Both the position numbers and the translations under genes were made by a program. From Caryophanales bacterium (GTDB taxonomy: Bacteria > Bacillota_I > Bacilli_A > RFN20 > JAISJY01), in contig JAISJY010000015.1 in NCBI GenBank assembly GCA_031261365.1, positions 1 to 6,890 of the forward strand: a stretch of DNA of 6,890 bases, read 5' to 3'. Below are positions 1-5,116 of the stretch, in pieces. The notes below the pieces were generated by a model. The model was not told the DNA's origin, made no database searches, and was given only the letters and a program-made list of their open reading frames with translations. The stretch's first letter is position 1. Every line of letters begins with the position of its first letter.

Positions 1-2
1 TT

Positions 3-386
3 CTAAATAAATACATCTATAACATTATATTGCATAGGATAAGTAAATAAAAAAGTTTCATAATAAACCTTTATTATTTGATTATCTAAAATATCTGGCT
101 TGCTTATTTCAATTAGTTCTTTATTATAATATCTAGCTTTAATTAAAATTAATGATACAGGTTCACCACTAGGTAAATAATAATCCCATAACTCATTAGA
201 TTTTTTAATAAGTGAAACACTCATTTCATAAGCCTCTTCTATAGTTACAACATGTTTTTCCTCTTCTTTTGAAGAAGTACTATCAATAGCTTCATAATCT
301 AAATTATTAGACTTTGCCTTTGTTTGATTACAACCAAAAAGAATTAATAAACTTAATATGCCAAAATACTTTATAAACTTTTTCAT
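3..386 (-). CDS. Small putative lipoprotein, function unknown (127 aa)
   Basis: The N-terminus (MKKFIKY) is basic and is followed by a hydrophobic stretch ending in LFGC. This is a type II signal peptide with Cys19 as the likely lipidated residue; Phe at -2 of the lipobox is a little unusual. After cleavage, a Lys/Ser/Asn/Glu-rich tether (about 20-45) leads into a roughly 80-residue domain with a helix-like stretch (EEAYEMSVSLIKKSNELW) and then alternating hydrophobic residues. I recognise no family. The TAG stop lies at 3-5, so the gene is complete but at the very edge of the window. It starts 10 nt after the 69-aa gene on the same strand, with only a weak A/G-rich ribosome site, so it is probably cotranscribed with it. 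The expected location is the outer face of the cytoplasmic membrane. The lipoprotein call is fairly safe; the role is unknown. Confidence 0.75.
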   Translation of the reverse strand: MKKFIKYFGILSLLILFGCNQTKAKSNNLDYEAIDSTSSKEEEKHVVTIEEAYEMSVSLIKKSNELWDYYLPSGEPVSLILIKARYYNKELIEISKPDILDNQIIKVYYETFLFTYPMQYNVIDVFI

Positions 387-396
387 AAATTATTCT

Positions 397-606
397 TTAT
401 TTAACCTCTTTATTAAAAACAACAGTTTTGTCTTTTAATGATATTTTACCAACCTCATAACCAAACTCTTTAAGTTCTTTTTTATAATTCAAAAATGAGT
501 GGTCAATATCAAAACCTAAAATTGATTTAATCTCATCAAAGGTTAGTTTTATCGTGTCTTGTTTGCTATCTCGGACAAACTCCCAAAGTTTCTCGTATTT
601 ACTCAT
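397..606 (-). CDS. Small conserved-looking hypothetical protein (69 aa)
   Basis: A short soluble protein with no signal peptide or membrane segment. Its order is an N-terminal helix (KYEKLWEFVRDS), a segment reading KLTFDEIKSILGFDIDHSFLN, and a C-terminal part rich in alternating charged and hydrophobic residues ending KTVVFNK. The pattern 'KLTFDEI..ILG...DHSFLNYKKEL..YG' matches, from memory, a family of small uncharacterised proteins common in Clostridia and Bacilli. These have a small winged-helix-like look, but no function is established that I know of. The ATG at 606 lies 27 nt beyond the 3' end of the tRNA-Val gene with no terminator between, so it may be made from a transcript that also carries the tRNA. 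Its ribosome site is weak. Confidence 0.75.
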   Translation of the reverse strand: MSKYEKLWEFVRDSKQDTIKLTFDEIKSILGFDIDHSFLNYKKELKEFGYEVGKISLKDKTVVFNKEVK

Positions 607-633
607 ATTTTAATTTTTGTCTTCTAAAACTCG

Positions 634-709
634 TGGTGGACGCTATAGGACTCGAACCTACGACCCCTTCCACGTCAAGGAAGTGCTCTCCCAACTGAGC
701 TAAGCGTCC
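634..709 (-). tRNA. tRNA-Val (anticodon GAC), CCA encoded
   Basis: Read on the minus strand, the 76-nt gene folds as a complete cloverleaf. The acceptor stem GGACGCT pairs with AGCGTCC (7 bp). The D stem is GCTC/GAGC with loop AGTTGGGA. The anticodon stem CTTCC/GGAAG holds loop TTGACGT, with GAC at 676-674. The variable loop has 5 nt. The T arm is GTAGG-TTCGAGT-CCTAT with one terminal G-T pair. Discriminator A73 is followed by a genomically encoded CCA (634-636). GAC reads the valine codons GUC and GUU. The 5' end lies 14 nt after the stop codon of the upstream membrane-protein gene. No convincing promoter or terminator of its own is visible, so it may be released from the protein operon transcript. 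Confidence 0.97.
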
Positions 710-713
710 ATTT

Positions 714-735
714 AAAGGGAATATTACTCCCCTTT
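714..735. repeat. Short inverted repeat between membrane-protein gene and tRNA-Val
   Basis: AAAGGG (714-719) and CCCTTT (730-735) form a perfect 6-bp inverted repeat around a 10-nt loop. It spans the last codons and stop of the 148-aa gene and ends 5 nt before the tRNA 5' end. On the minus strand no U-run follows, so it is not a standard terminator for the operon. On the plus strand a T-rich run follows, but no plus-strand gene ends here. It could mark a processing site or be chance in AT-rich DNA. Confidence 0.3.
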
Positions 736-1170
736 ATTTTTCTTTTCTTCTTCTTTTTTTCTCTCGTAGTAATTCTTATAACCAACTTTTTCATTATCAG
801 CAGTATCATATTTTTTACCACCAACAGCAATAATAGGTAATAAGAAAACAAATAAAACAACCGCAATACCAATTATTGGAGCTATCCAACTTTTATCAGA
901 ACCATCAATAAATGTTAAAACAGTATAAATAACCGCTACTGTAATTAAAACACCACCTAAAGTAACATTAAACTTCTTTGATAAAAAACCTCTACCAAAT
1001 AAGCCATCTAATAAAATCAACACACCCCAAACTGCTGCCACAAAAGCAACACCTAAATTAACATTAAACCAAGTCATAGAATCTGGAATTATTATCTTTA
1101 ATAACCAAGCCACCATTACCACTAATGGAGCTAACCACATCAAAACTGTTTTTAATAAATTCTTTTTCAT
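724..1170 (-). CDS. Four-helix integral membrane protein, function unknown (148 aa)
   Basis: Four hydrophobic segments are clear, at about residues 8-28, 38-56, 70-88 and 96-117. They are joined by short loops (IPDSM, GRGFLSKKFN, IDGSDKS). A strongly charged tail (118-148) rich in Lys and Glu ends KKEEEKKNKGE. The positive loop around 60-67 and the charged C-terminal tail suggest both are cytoplasmic, with N-in/C-in topology. I recognise no family. A good ribosome site (AAAGGA, 1177-1182) lies 6 nt before the ATG, and the gap to the preceding gene is 12 nt. It is the last protein gene before tRNA-Val in the SPFH/zinc-ribbon cluster. A membrane partner of the SPFH and zinc-ribbon proteins is the obvious inference, but nothing in the sequence proves it. 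Confidence 0.85.
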   Translation of the reverse strand: MKKNLLKTVLMWLAPLVVMVAWLLKIIIPDSMTWFNVNLGVAFVAAVWGVLILLDGLFGRGFLSKKFNVTLGGVLITVAVIYTVLTFIDGSDKSWIAPIIGIAVVLFVFLLPIIAVGGKKYDTADNEKVGYKNYYERKKEEEKKNKGE

Positions 1171-1176
1171 ATTATG

Positions 1177-1182
1177 TCCTTT
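1177..1182 (-). promoter_or_regulatory. Ribosome binding site of the four-helix membrane protein
   Basis: AAAGGA on the minus strand, 6 nt upstream of the ATG at 1170. It abuts the TAG stop of the 136-aa gene, which supports the chosen start and tight translational spacing. Confidence 0.7.
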
Positions 1183-1593
1183 CTATCTTAATATAATTGA
1201 ATCTGAGACAGGAGTAATCTCTTGTCCATCTGCCAAAGCAATTTGACTATTATGCGTGAAATCCCTAACTAATCCTACTCTCACTTTAACAATATTACTA
1301 CTTTCATTTGATAATAACAAAGTATAAATACCCGGTAATAAATCTGCTTTCTTACCAACTTTATAAGTAGTTCCTTTGGCTAATATATAATCTTTTTCAT
1401 GAACAGTAACATTAGCATTATTTCCTTCATATAATTTATTATCAGTCGTATATCTAACTCCATCTTTAATATAAGTCTTTGGCTCTTTTCTCTTGCTTCT
1501 AATTAGTAAAAGAACTATTAAAACAATAACAATTAAAACCAAAACAACTCCAACAATACAAACAACTAAATTATCTTTAATCCATTCCAACAT
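1183..1593 (-). CDS. Membrane-anchored protein with a small C-terminal beta-type domain (136 aa)
   Basis: A short amphipathic start (MLEWIKDN) leads into one very hydrophobic helix (about 9-31), followed at once by RSKRK, a strong positive-inside stop. The remaining 100 residues should therefore face the cytoplasm. Residues 72-136 contain AKGTTYKVGKKADLLPGIYTL, then IALADGQEI and SIILR. This layout (G-x-Y-x-V-G, two or three residues, P-G-x-Y, several strands, then D-G-Q) resembles the small beta domain found in many Bacillota lipoproteins as 'YKVGKDIPAGEY...'. That similarity is from memory of the motif, not a search. A strong GGGAGGT ribosome site overlaps the TAG of the upstream zinc-ribbon gene. 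It sits inside the SPFH cluster between two membrane-protein genes. The membrane call is firm, the domain call moderate and the function unknown. Confidence 0.83.
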   Translation of the reverse strand: MLEWIKDNLVVCIVGVVLVLIVIVLIVLLLIRSKRKEPKTYIKDGVRYTTDNKLYEGNNANVTVHEKDYILAKGTTYKVGKKADLLPGIYTLLLSNESSNIVKVRVGLVRDFTHNSQIALADGQEITPVSDSIILR

Positions 1594-1597
1594 ATTT

Positions 1598-1604
1598 ACC
1601 TCCC
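1598..1604 (-). promoter_or_regulatory. Strong ribosome binding site overlapping the upstream stop codon
   Basis: GGGAGGT on the minus strand, with GGAGG ending 5 nt before the ATG at 1593. Its first G is the last base of the TAG stop of the zinc-ribbon gene (1604-1606). This ties translation of the two genes together and fixes the start. Confidence 0.75.
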
Positions 1605-2695
1605 TAATCCAAAATACCAGAAAAATAAGCTATTAAAGCAATAACAACTATCACAACCAAAACTATACCAACTACTAACAATACCTTTAAAGCAGAGACA
1701 GGAGTTTTAGCCACAACTTTATTGGTAACTCCATTAATAAAAAAGTTAAAATCTTTATTATTATATCTTACAAACCCCACAAATATAGGGACTAACAAAT
1801 ACTTATAAGACTGGTCAAAATGTGAAGTACTAAAAGAAAAACTACTAACAGTATCATAAGAATAACCAGATAAGATTAATCTCTTTATTTCAACTTCCAT
1901 TGTTTTCTTAGCTTCATTCCAACAAGTTGGTCCATCTTTACTATATTGATTAGCCGAAAAACCAAATAAATAATCCTCTTTATAAGCAAAAGCATCATTA
2001 GTATAAAAAGGTTGCAAAGTATTAATAGTCTTTTGATCAATTTTAGAACCTGCCTGAACTAAAACATCATCAAAGAAATGAGTCTTAACACCACTAATAT
2101 TAAAATATCTAATTCTTCTCTCTTGATGTCTATCCTTACCTGAACCAACCGTTACATAATAATACTTCCCTAAAGTGCCTTTATAAGGCGAAACAGTCCG
2201 AGAATCAAAAGTAAATGAAGGAGAATAAACACCACTAATATCATTAACAGTTACCCCTAATTTAAATAATTTAGGAGCAAAAAATCTTTTTCTAACAACT
2301 GTCAAATACGCCTTAACTGCTGAATCCTTATCTTTCTTAAAAGGAACAACATGAGTAGGCTTTTTACCAGACAACTCTTCTTTTTGTAAAACTAAACCTG
2401 TTCCACAATATGGACAATTCTTCCCAATATCTTTACTTGAAACTAATTCCTTAGCTCCACAATTAGGACATTGAACCGCTCTAATATCTTCTTCCCATTT
2501 GGTTTCTTTAACAAATAAAGTACTAAACTCTTCTTCCGCTTTCTTATTTGATTTTATTTCTTTTCTATATTCACAATGGGAACAAAACAAAGAAGATGTC
2601 GCTGGGTCAAACTCTAAATTAGCCCCACAACTTGGACATTTCTCATTTTGAGTACCACTCGTTTCTTCCGAATATAGAACATCTTCCTCTGCCAT
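1604..2695 (-). CDS. Tail-anchored membrane protein with two N-terminal zinc ribbons (YdjG-like, 363 aa)
   Basis: Two four-cysteine zinc ribbons lie at the N-terminus: Cys20/23/38/41 (CPSCG...CSHC) and Cys76/79/94/97 (CPNCG...CPYCG). An acidic/Lys-rich link separates them. The middle (about 110-330) is a soluble domain with many aromatic residues (e.g. GTLGKYYYV, FFINGV). A single hydrophobic helix (about 338-358) ends 5 residues before the C-terminus, so the zinc ribbons and middle domain should face the cytoplasm. Proteins of this plan are often labelled TFIIB-type zinc-ribbon proteins, or wrongly 'primosomal protein N''. In B. subtilis the comparable YdjG is encoded with an SPFH protein (YdjI) and PspA. 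Here the ATG comes 1 nt after the TAG of the SPFH gene. The nearest GGAG lies about 15 nt upstream, so translation probably relies on coupling. Assignment as YdjG-like rests on architecture and gene context. Confidence 0.85.
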   Translation of the reverse strand: MAEEDVLYSEETSGTQNEKCPSCGANLEFDPATSSLFCSHCEYRKEIKSNKKAEEEFSTLFVKETKWEEDIRAVQCPNCGAKELVSSKDIGKNCPYCGTGLVLQKEELSGKKPTHVVPFKKDKDSAVKAYLTVVRKRFFAPKLFKLGVTVNDISGVYSPSFTFDSRTVSPYKGTLGKYYYVTVGSGKDRHQERRIRYFNISGVKTHFFDDVLVQAGSKIDQKTINTLQPFYTNDAFAYKEDYLFGFSANQYSKDGPTCWNEAKKTMEVEIKRLILSGYSYDTVSSFSFSTSHFDQSYKYLLVPIFVGFVRYNNKDFNFFINGVTNKVVAKTPVSALKVLLVVGIVLVVIVVIALIAYFSGILD

Positions 2696-2696
2696 A

Positions 2697-3794
2697 CTAA
2701 GCTATTTTCTCTCCGCAATCTGGACAAAACTTCGTGCCAGGAGTTACTGCTTTACCACATTTTGGACAAGAAGCATTTAAACTCTTACCACAACTTGGAC
2801 AGAACTTAGCTCCAGCTGTAACCGTTTCATGACAATGCGGACAAGTTAACCCCATTGGTTTACCACATTTACTACAGAATTTAGCAGTTACAGGGTTAGG
2901 AGTACCACAACTAGGACAATTAGCCATCGCTTCTTGCCGAGGTTGATTCATACTATGAAAAGCCCCACCCATTGCTTGACCTGCTCCTAAACCAACTCCC
3001 ATTCCCATCATACCACCAACAGTACCAGGATTTTTAGCTGCTTCTCTTAAAGCATCAGCCTGAGCTAAAGTTACTTCAACATCAATATTACCTCTTCTAA
3101 ATCCAGCTGCTGCATTTTGATCTAATGCCTTTTCTAATTCTGGAGGTAAAGAGAAGTTTTCAAAATTGAAAGCTGTTAAAGATAACCCGTATTCTTTAAA
3201 TTTAGGTTGTAAAACTTTCCGAACTATTTCTCCTAATTCCAATAAGTTTCCAGCCATTTCCCCAATAGATAAATTAGCTTCCCCTAAAGCATCACTAATA
3301 TTAGTAACCAATAAAGATTTTAACCAACCTACTATAGCATCTGTCGTATAAGAAGCACCTGTAGATGATATTTCCTTCATAAAATCACCAGGGTCAATAA
3401 CTCTAAAAGCATAAGAACCAAAACCTCTAATCCTAATTAAACCATATTCCTTATCTTTGAAGATGATAGGATTTTGAGTACCCCATTTTTGATTAACAAA
3501 TTGCCGAGTATTAACAAAATAAACATCACTCTTAAAAGGACTTTCAAACCCATATTTCCAACTCATTAATTTGGTTAATAAAGGAACATTATTAGTATCT
3601 AATGTATAATATCCCGGTAAGAAAACATCCGCAATTCGTCCTTTGTCAACAAAAATAGCTGCTTGACTTTCTCTAACAGTTATTTTACTACCTTTACTGA
3701 TAAAATCATTTTTAATGTTATATGTATACTTTTGTACAATAACATTGCTCGTTTGAGCTGAATCTGTCCACTCAATAACTTTTAATAAACCCAT
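2697..3794 (-). CDS. SPFH/band-7 domain protein with three C-terminal zinc ribbons (YdjI-like, COG4260 type, 365 aa)
   Basis: Residues 1-250 carry an SPFH (stomatin/prohibitin/flotillin/HflK) domain. Recognisable stretches are VIEWTD near the start, GSKITVRESQAAIFVDKGRI, LPGYYTLDTNNVP, GSYAFRVIDPGDFM and YGLSLTAFNFENFSLP. A Gly/Met-rich linker (about 255-283) follows. Then come three zinc ribbons spaced exactly 25 residues apart: Cys293/296/307/310, Cys318/321/332/335 and Cys343/346/357/360. There is no N-terminal membrane helix, so it is likely cytoplasmic and membrane-recruited, as expected for the COG4260 group, whose best-known member is B. subtilis YdjI. SPFH proteins typically assemble into large rings at membranes. 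The AAAGGAG ribosome site 9 nt before the ATG fixes the start. The next gene follows after 1 nt and also carries zinc ribbons, which suggests a shared complex. Confidence 0.93.
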   Translation of the reverse strand: MGLLKVIEWTDSAQTSNVIVQKYTYNIKNDFISKGSKITVRESQAAIFVDKGRIADVFLPGYYTLDTNNVPLLTKLMSWKYGFESPFKSDVYFVNTRQFVNQKWGTQNPIIFKDKEYGLIRIRGFGSYAFRVIDPGDFMKEISSTGASYTTDAIVGWLKSLLVTNISDALGEANLSIGEMAGNLLELGEIVRKVLQPKFKEYGLSLTAFNFENFSLPPELEKALDQNAAAGFRRGNIDVEVTLAQADALREAAKNPGTVGGMMGMGVGLGAGQAMGGAFHSMNQPRQEAMANCPSCGTPNPVTAKFCSKCGKPMGLTCPHCHETVTAGAKFCPSCGKSLNASCPKCGKAVTPGTKFCPDCGEKIA

Positions 3795-3803
3795 ACTTAA
3801 TTT

Positions 3804-3810
3804 CTCCTTT
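3804..3810 (-). promoter_or_regulatory. Ribosome binding site of the SPFH gene
   Basis: AAAGGAG on the minus strand, 9 nt upstream of the ATG at 3794, in the 21-nt gap after the S66 peptidase gene. It is among the best matches to the anti-Shine-Dalgarno sequence in the operon. No -10/-35 pair fits in this gap, so a separate promoter would have to lie inside the upstream gene. Confidence 0.75.
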
Positions 3811-3815
3811 ACCTA

Positions 3816-4835
3816 TTAATAAAACATAGTGTTTATATTACCATCGTGACCATCGAGCGTTATTTGGACAACACTGCCATTTATAATTGTTAACATCGGA
3901 GCTACATGCCCAATATCTAAATCATACAAGACAGGAATATTCAAATCACCTAAATATTTTTTATATACCTGTTTGAGAGATAAACCCTCTATCGTTTGAG
4001 GTTTCAAAGCCCTACCAATTACTATTCCATTTAAGTTTTCCAACCAACCATTTAATTTGAATAATTGGAGAGTCCTTGCTATTCCAAAAACATTTAAATC
4101 ACAGGCCTCTAAAAATAGTATAACACCATCTTTACTATATTTGTGCTTAAATTCCTTAAAATTATCAAATTTACTCCCAACAATGTATTGTAAACAGTCC
4201 ATACAACCACCTATTATGCGACCTGAAAGTTCTAAATGAGTAGATTTTCTTAAACTCTTCCAAACTACTTTGCGAGTTGGATGAAGGGTTGCCAAAGGAT
4301 TTTCATCATGCTCTTTACTAACATCAACATATCTTTCAAAATTATCTTGGTCAAATTTCTTACCTCTTACTAACTTTAAAGCAACATTATTTTGTTTATG
4401 CCAAGGTTGCATTCCAAAACTATTAAAATTAGGTCCATAAATAGAAGCAACATCACTAACCGTTGTTAACATAAAAGAAAGAAAAGTATTATCAGAAAAG
4501 CCCATAAAATATTTAGGAGGATATTTAGCTAATTTCTTAAAATTAAGATAAGGTAAAATCTCATATTCAAGTTCTCCCCCACTAAAAGCCATTAAAAAAT
4601 CAATTTTACTATTCTTATAAAAATCAACAAAATCTTTGGCTCTTGATTTAGGAGAAGCACTAGCACCTAAGTGTTTACTAAAAACTTGAGAAGAAGGAAT
4701 AATACTATAACCTAATTCTTCAAAAGCCTTTTTAGCACTATTATATTTAGCTTCATAAATAACACTCGTGATACCAAAACTTGGAGCTACAACTCCAATA
4801 TTATCACTAACATTTAAGAAATTAGGGTATTTCAT
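3816..4835 (-). CDS. S66 family serine peptidase, LD-carboxypeptidase/MccF-like (339 aa)
   Basis: The protein begins with the family's usual IGVVAPS motif (13-19). It carries the nucleophile motif GFSDNT with Ser114, the conserved GRIIGGCMDCLQ stretch (205-216), Glu243 in FLEACD, and His310 in DIGHVAP. These give the Ser-Glu-His triad of S66, with both signature halves intact. S66 enzymes are cytoplasmic. They either remove the terminal D-Ala from recycled murein tetrapeptides (LdcA) or, in the MccF branch, cleave the aminoacyl-nucleotide toxin of microcin C-type antibiotics. The length and the HVAPMLTIINGS ending look closer to the MccF-like branch, but this is a judgement by eye. The ATG overlaps the upstream NifU-like stop as ATGA, so the two are translationally coupled. 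The SPFH gene follows 21 nt later. Confidence 0.92.
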   Translation of the reverse strand: MKYPNFLNVSDNIGVVAPSFGITSVIYEAKYNSAKKAFEELGYSIIPSSQVFSKHLGASASPKSRAKDFVDFYKNSKIDFLMAFSGGELEYEILPYLNFKKLAKYPPKYFMGFSDNTFLSFMLTTVSDVASIYGPNFNSFGMQPWHKQNNVALKLVRGKKFDQDNFERYVDVSKEHDENPLATLHPTRKVVWKSLRKSTHLELSGRIIGGCMDCLQYIVGSKFDNFKEFKHKYSKDGVILFLEACDLNVFGIARTLQLFKLNGWLENLNGIVIGRALKPQTIEGLSLKQVYKKYLGDLNIPVLYDLDIGHVAPMLTIINGSVVQITLDGHDGNINTMFY

Positions 4836-5068
4836 ACCTCTTTATATAATTCCACGCCTAAAACGCCTTCAACCTCTTCTGTTAAAATAACTTCTATTCC
4901 ATCCTTTAAAGTATTATCAATTAAAAGGCAATCAACACATGCTCCTTGCATTCTAATATAAACTATTCCATCTTTAAAAGAGACAAATTCAACATCGCCT
5001 CCGTCTCTAACTAAAAAAGGTCTAATCTTTTCTAACTTCTCTATAATTTTTTTCTCTTGTTCTGTCAT
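4832..5068 (-). CDS. NifU-like C-terminal domain protein, Fe-S cluster scaffold/carrier (78 aa)
   Basis: The whole protein is one NifU C-terminal domain: a helix (QEKKIIEKLEKIRPFL), the family motif RDGGDVEFV, a strand pair (GIVYIRMQG), then ACVDCLL with Cys44 and Cys47 as the cluster-binding CxxC, and the helix NTLKDGIEVIL. The family binds and passes on [4Fe-4S] or [2Fe-2S] clusters. At 78 aa this is a normal stand-alone size (NfuA/YutI-like). An ATG at 5077 would add three residues (MWC), but it directly abuts the -10 element at 5078-5083. A transcript from that promoter would start near 5071, so I choose the ATG at 5068. No Shine-Dalgarno is present, which agrees with a nearly leaderless mRNA. 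It heads the minus-strand gene run. Confidence 0.92.
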   Translation of the reverse strand: MTEQEKKIIEKLEKIRPFLVRDGGDVEFVSFKDGIVYIRMQGACVDCLLIDNTLKDGIEVILTEEVEGVLGVELYKEV

Positions 5069-5077
5069 ACACCACAT

Positions 5078-5086
5078 ATTATATCA
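5078..5086 (-). promoter_or_regulatory. Extended -10 promoter for the minus-strand operon
   Basis: Read on the minus strand the sequence is TGATATAAT: a perfect TATAAT at 5083-5078 with the TGn extension. The -35 region at a 17-bp spacing (5106-5101) reads ATAGCA, a weak match that overlaps the -10 of the opposite promoter. The predicted transcript start, near 5071, is 2-3 nt before the NifU-like ATG at 5068. Confidence 0.7.
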
Positions 5087-5100
5087 TTTTTTCATTTTGA

Positions 5101-5109
5101 TGCTATAAT
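5101..5109 (+). promoter_or_regulatory. Extended -10 promoter for the S1-GPI gene
   Basis: TGCTATAAT: a perfect TATAAT at 5104-5109 with the TGn extension. At a 17-bp spacing the -35 region (5081-5086) reads ATATCA, a poor match lying within the opposite promoter's extended -10. Seven nt separate TATAAT from the ATG at 5117, so transcription should start at or one base before the start codon. That gives a leaderless mRNA, in keeping with the absence of any Shine-Dalgarno there. Confidence 0.7.
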
Positions 5110-5116
5110 TCATTGT

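Noticed and set aside
714..750. Possible plus-strand terminator (inverted repeat followed by a T-rich run)
   Set aside because: No plus-strand gene ends here. The stem is only 6 bp with a 10-nt loop, and the T-rich run is the antisense of a Lys/Glu-rich protein tail.
675..872. A minus-strand 65-codon open frame across the tRNA 5' half and the end of the 148-aa gene
   Set aside because: It overlaps the tRNA and runs in another frame of a convincing membrane-protein gene; its Lys-rich composition is a by-product of the AT-rich strand.
3166..3351. A plus-strand 61-codon open frame
   Set aside because: It lies opposite the well-supported SPFH coding region, with no ribosome site or recognisable protein features.
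4057..4239. A plus-strand 60-codon open frame
   Set aside because: It lies opposite the S66 peptidase region that holds the catalytic Glu; no features of its own.
5042..5047. Another TATAAT on the plus strand
   Set aside because: It has no TGn extension and no -35 match, and it sits inside the NifU-like coding region; the extended -10 at 5101-5109 is much better placed.
5057..5116. Upstream extension of the S1-GPI gene to a TTG start, adding 20 residues
   Set aside because: The start lies inside the NifU-like gene and before the best -10 element. The added residues do not look like part of an S1 protein, and the S1 domain starts naturally from the ATG at 5117.
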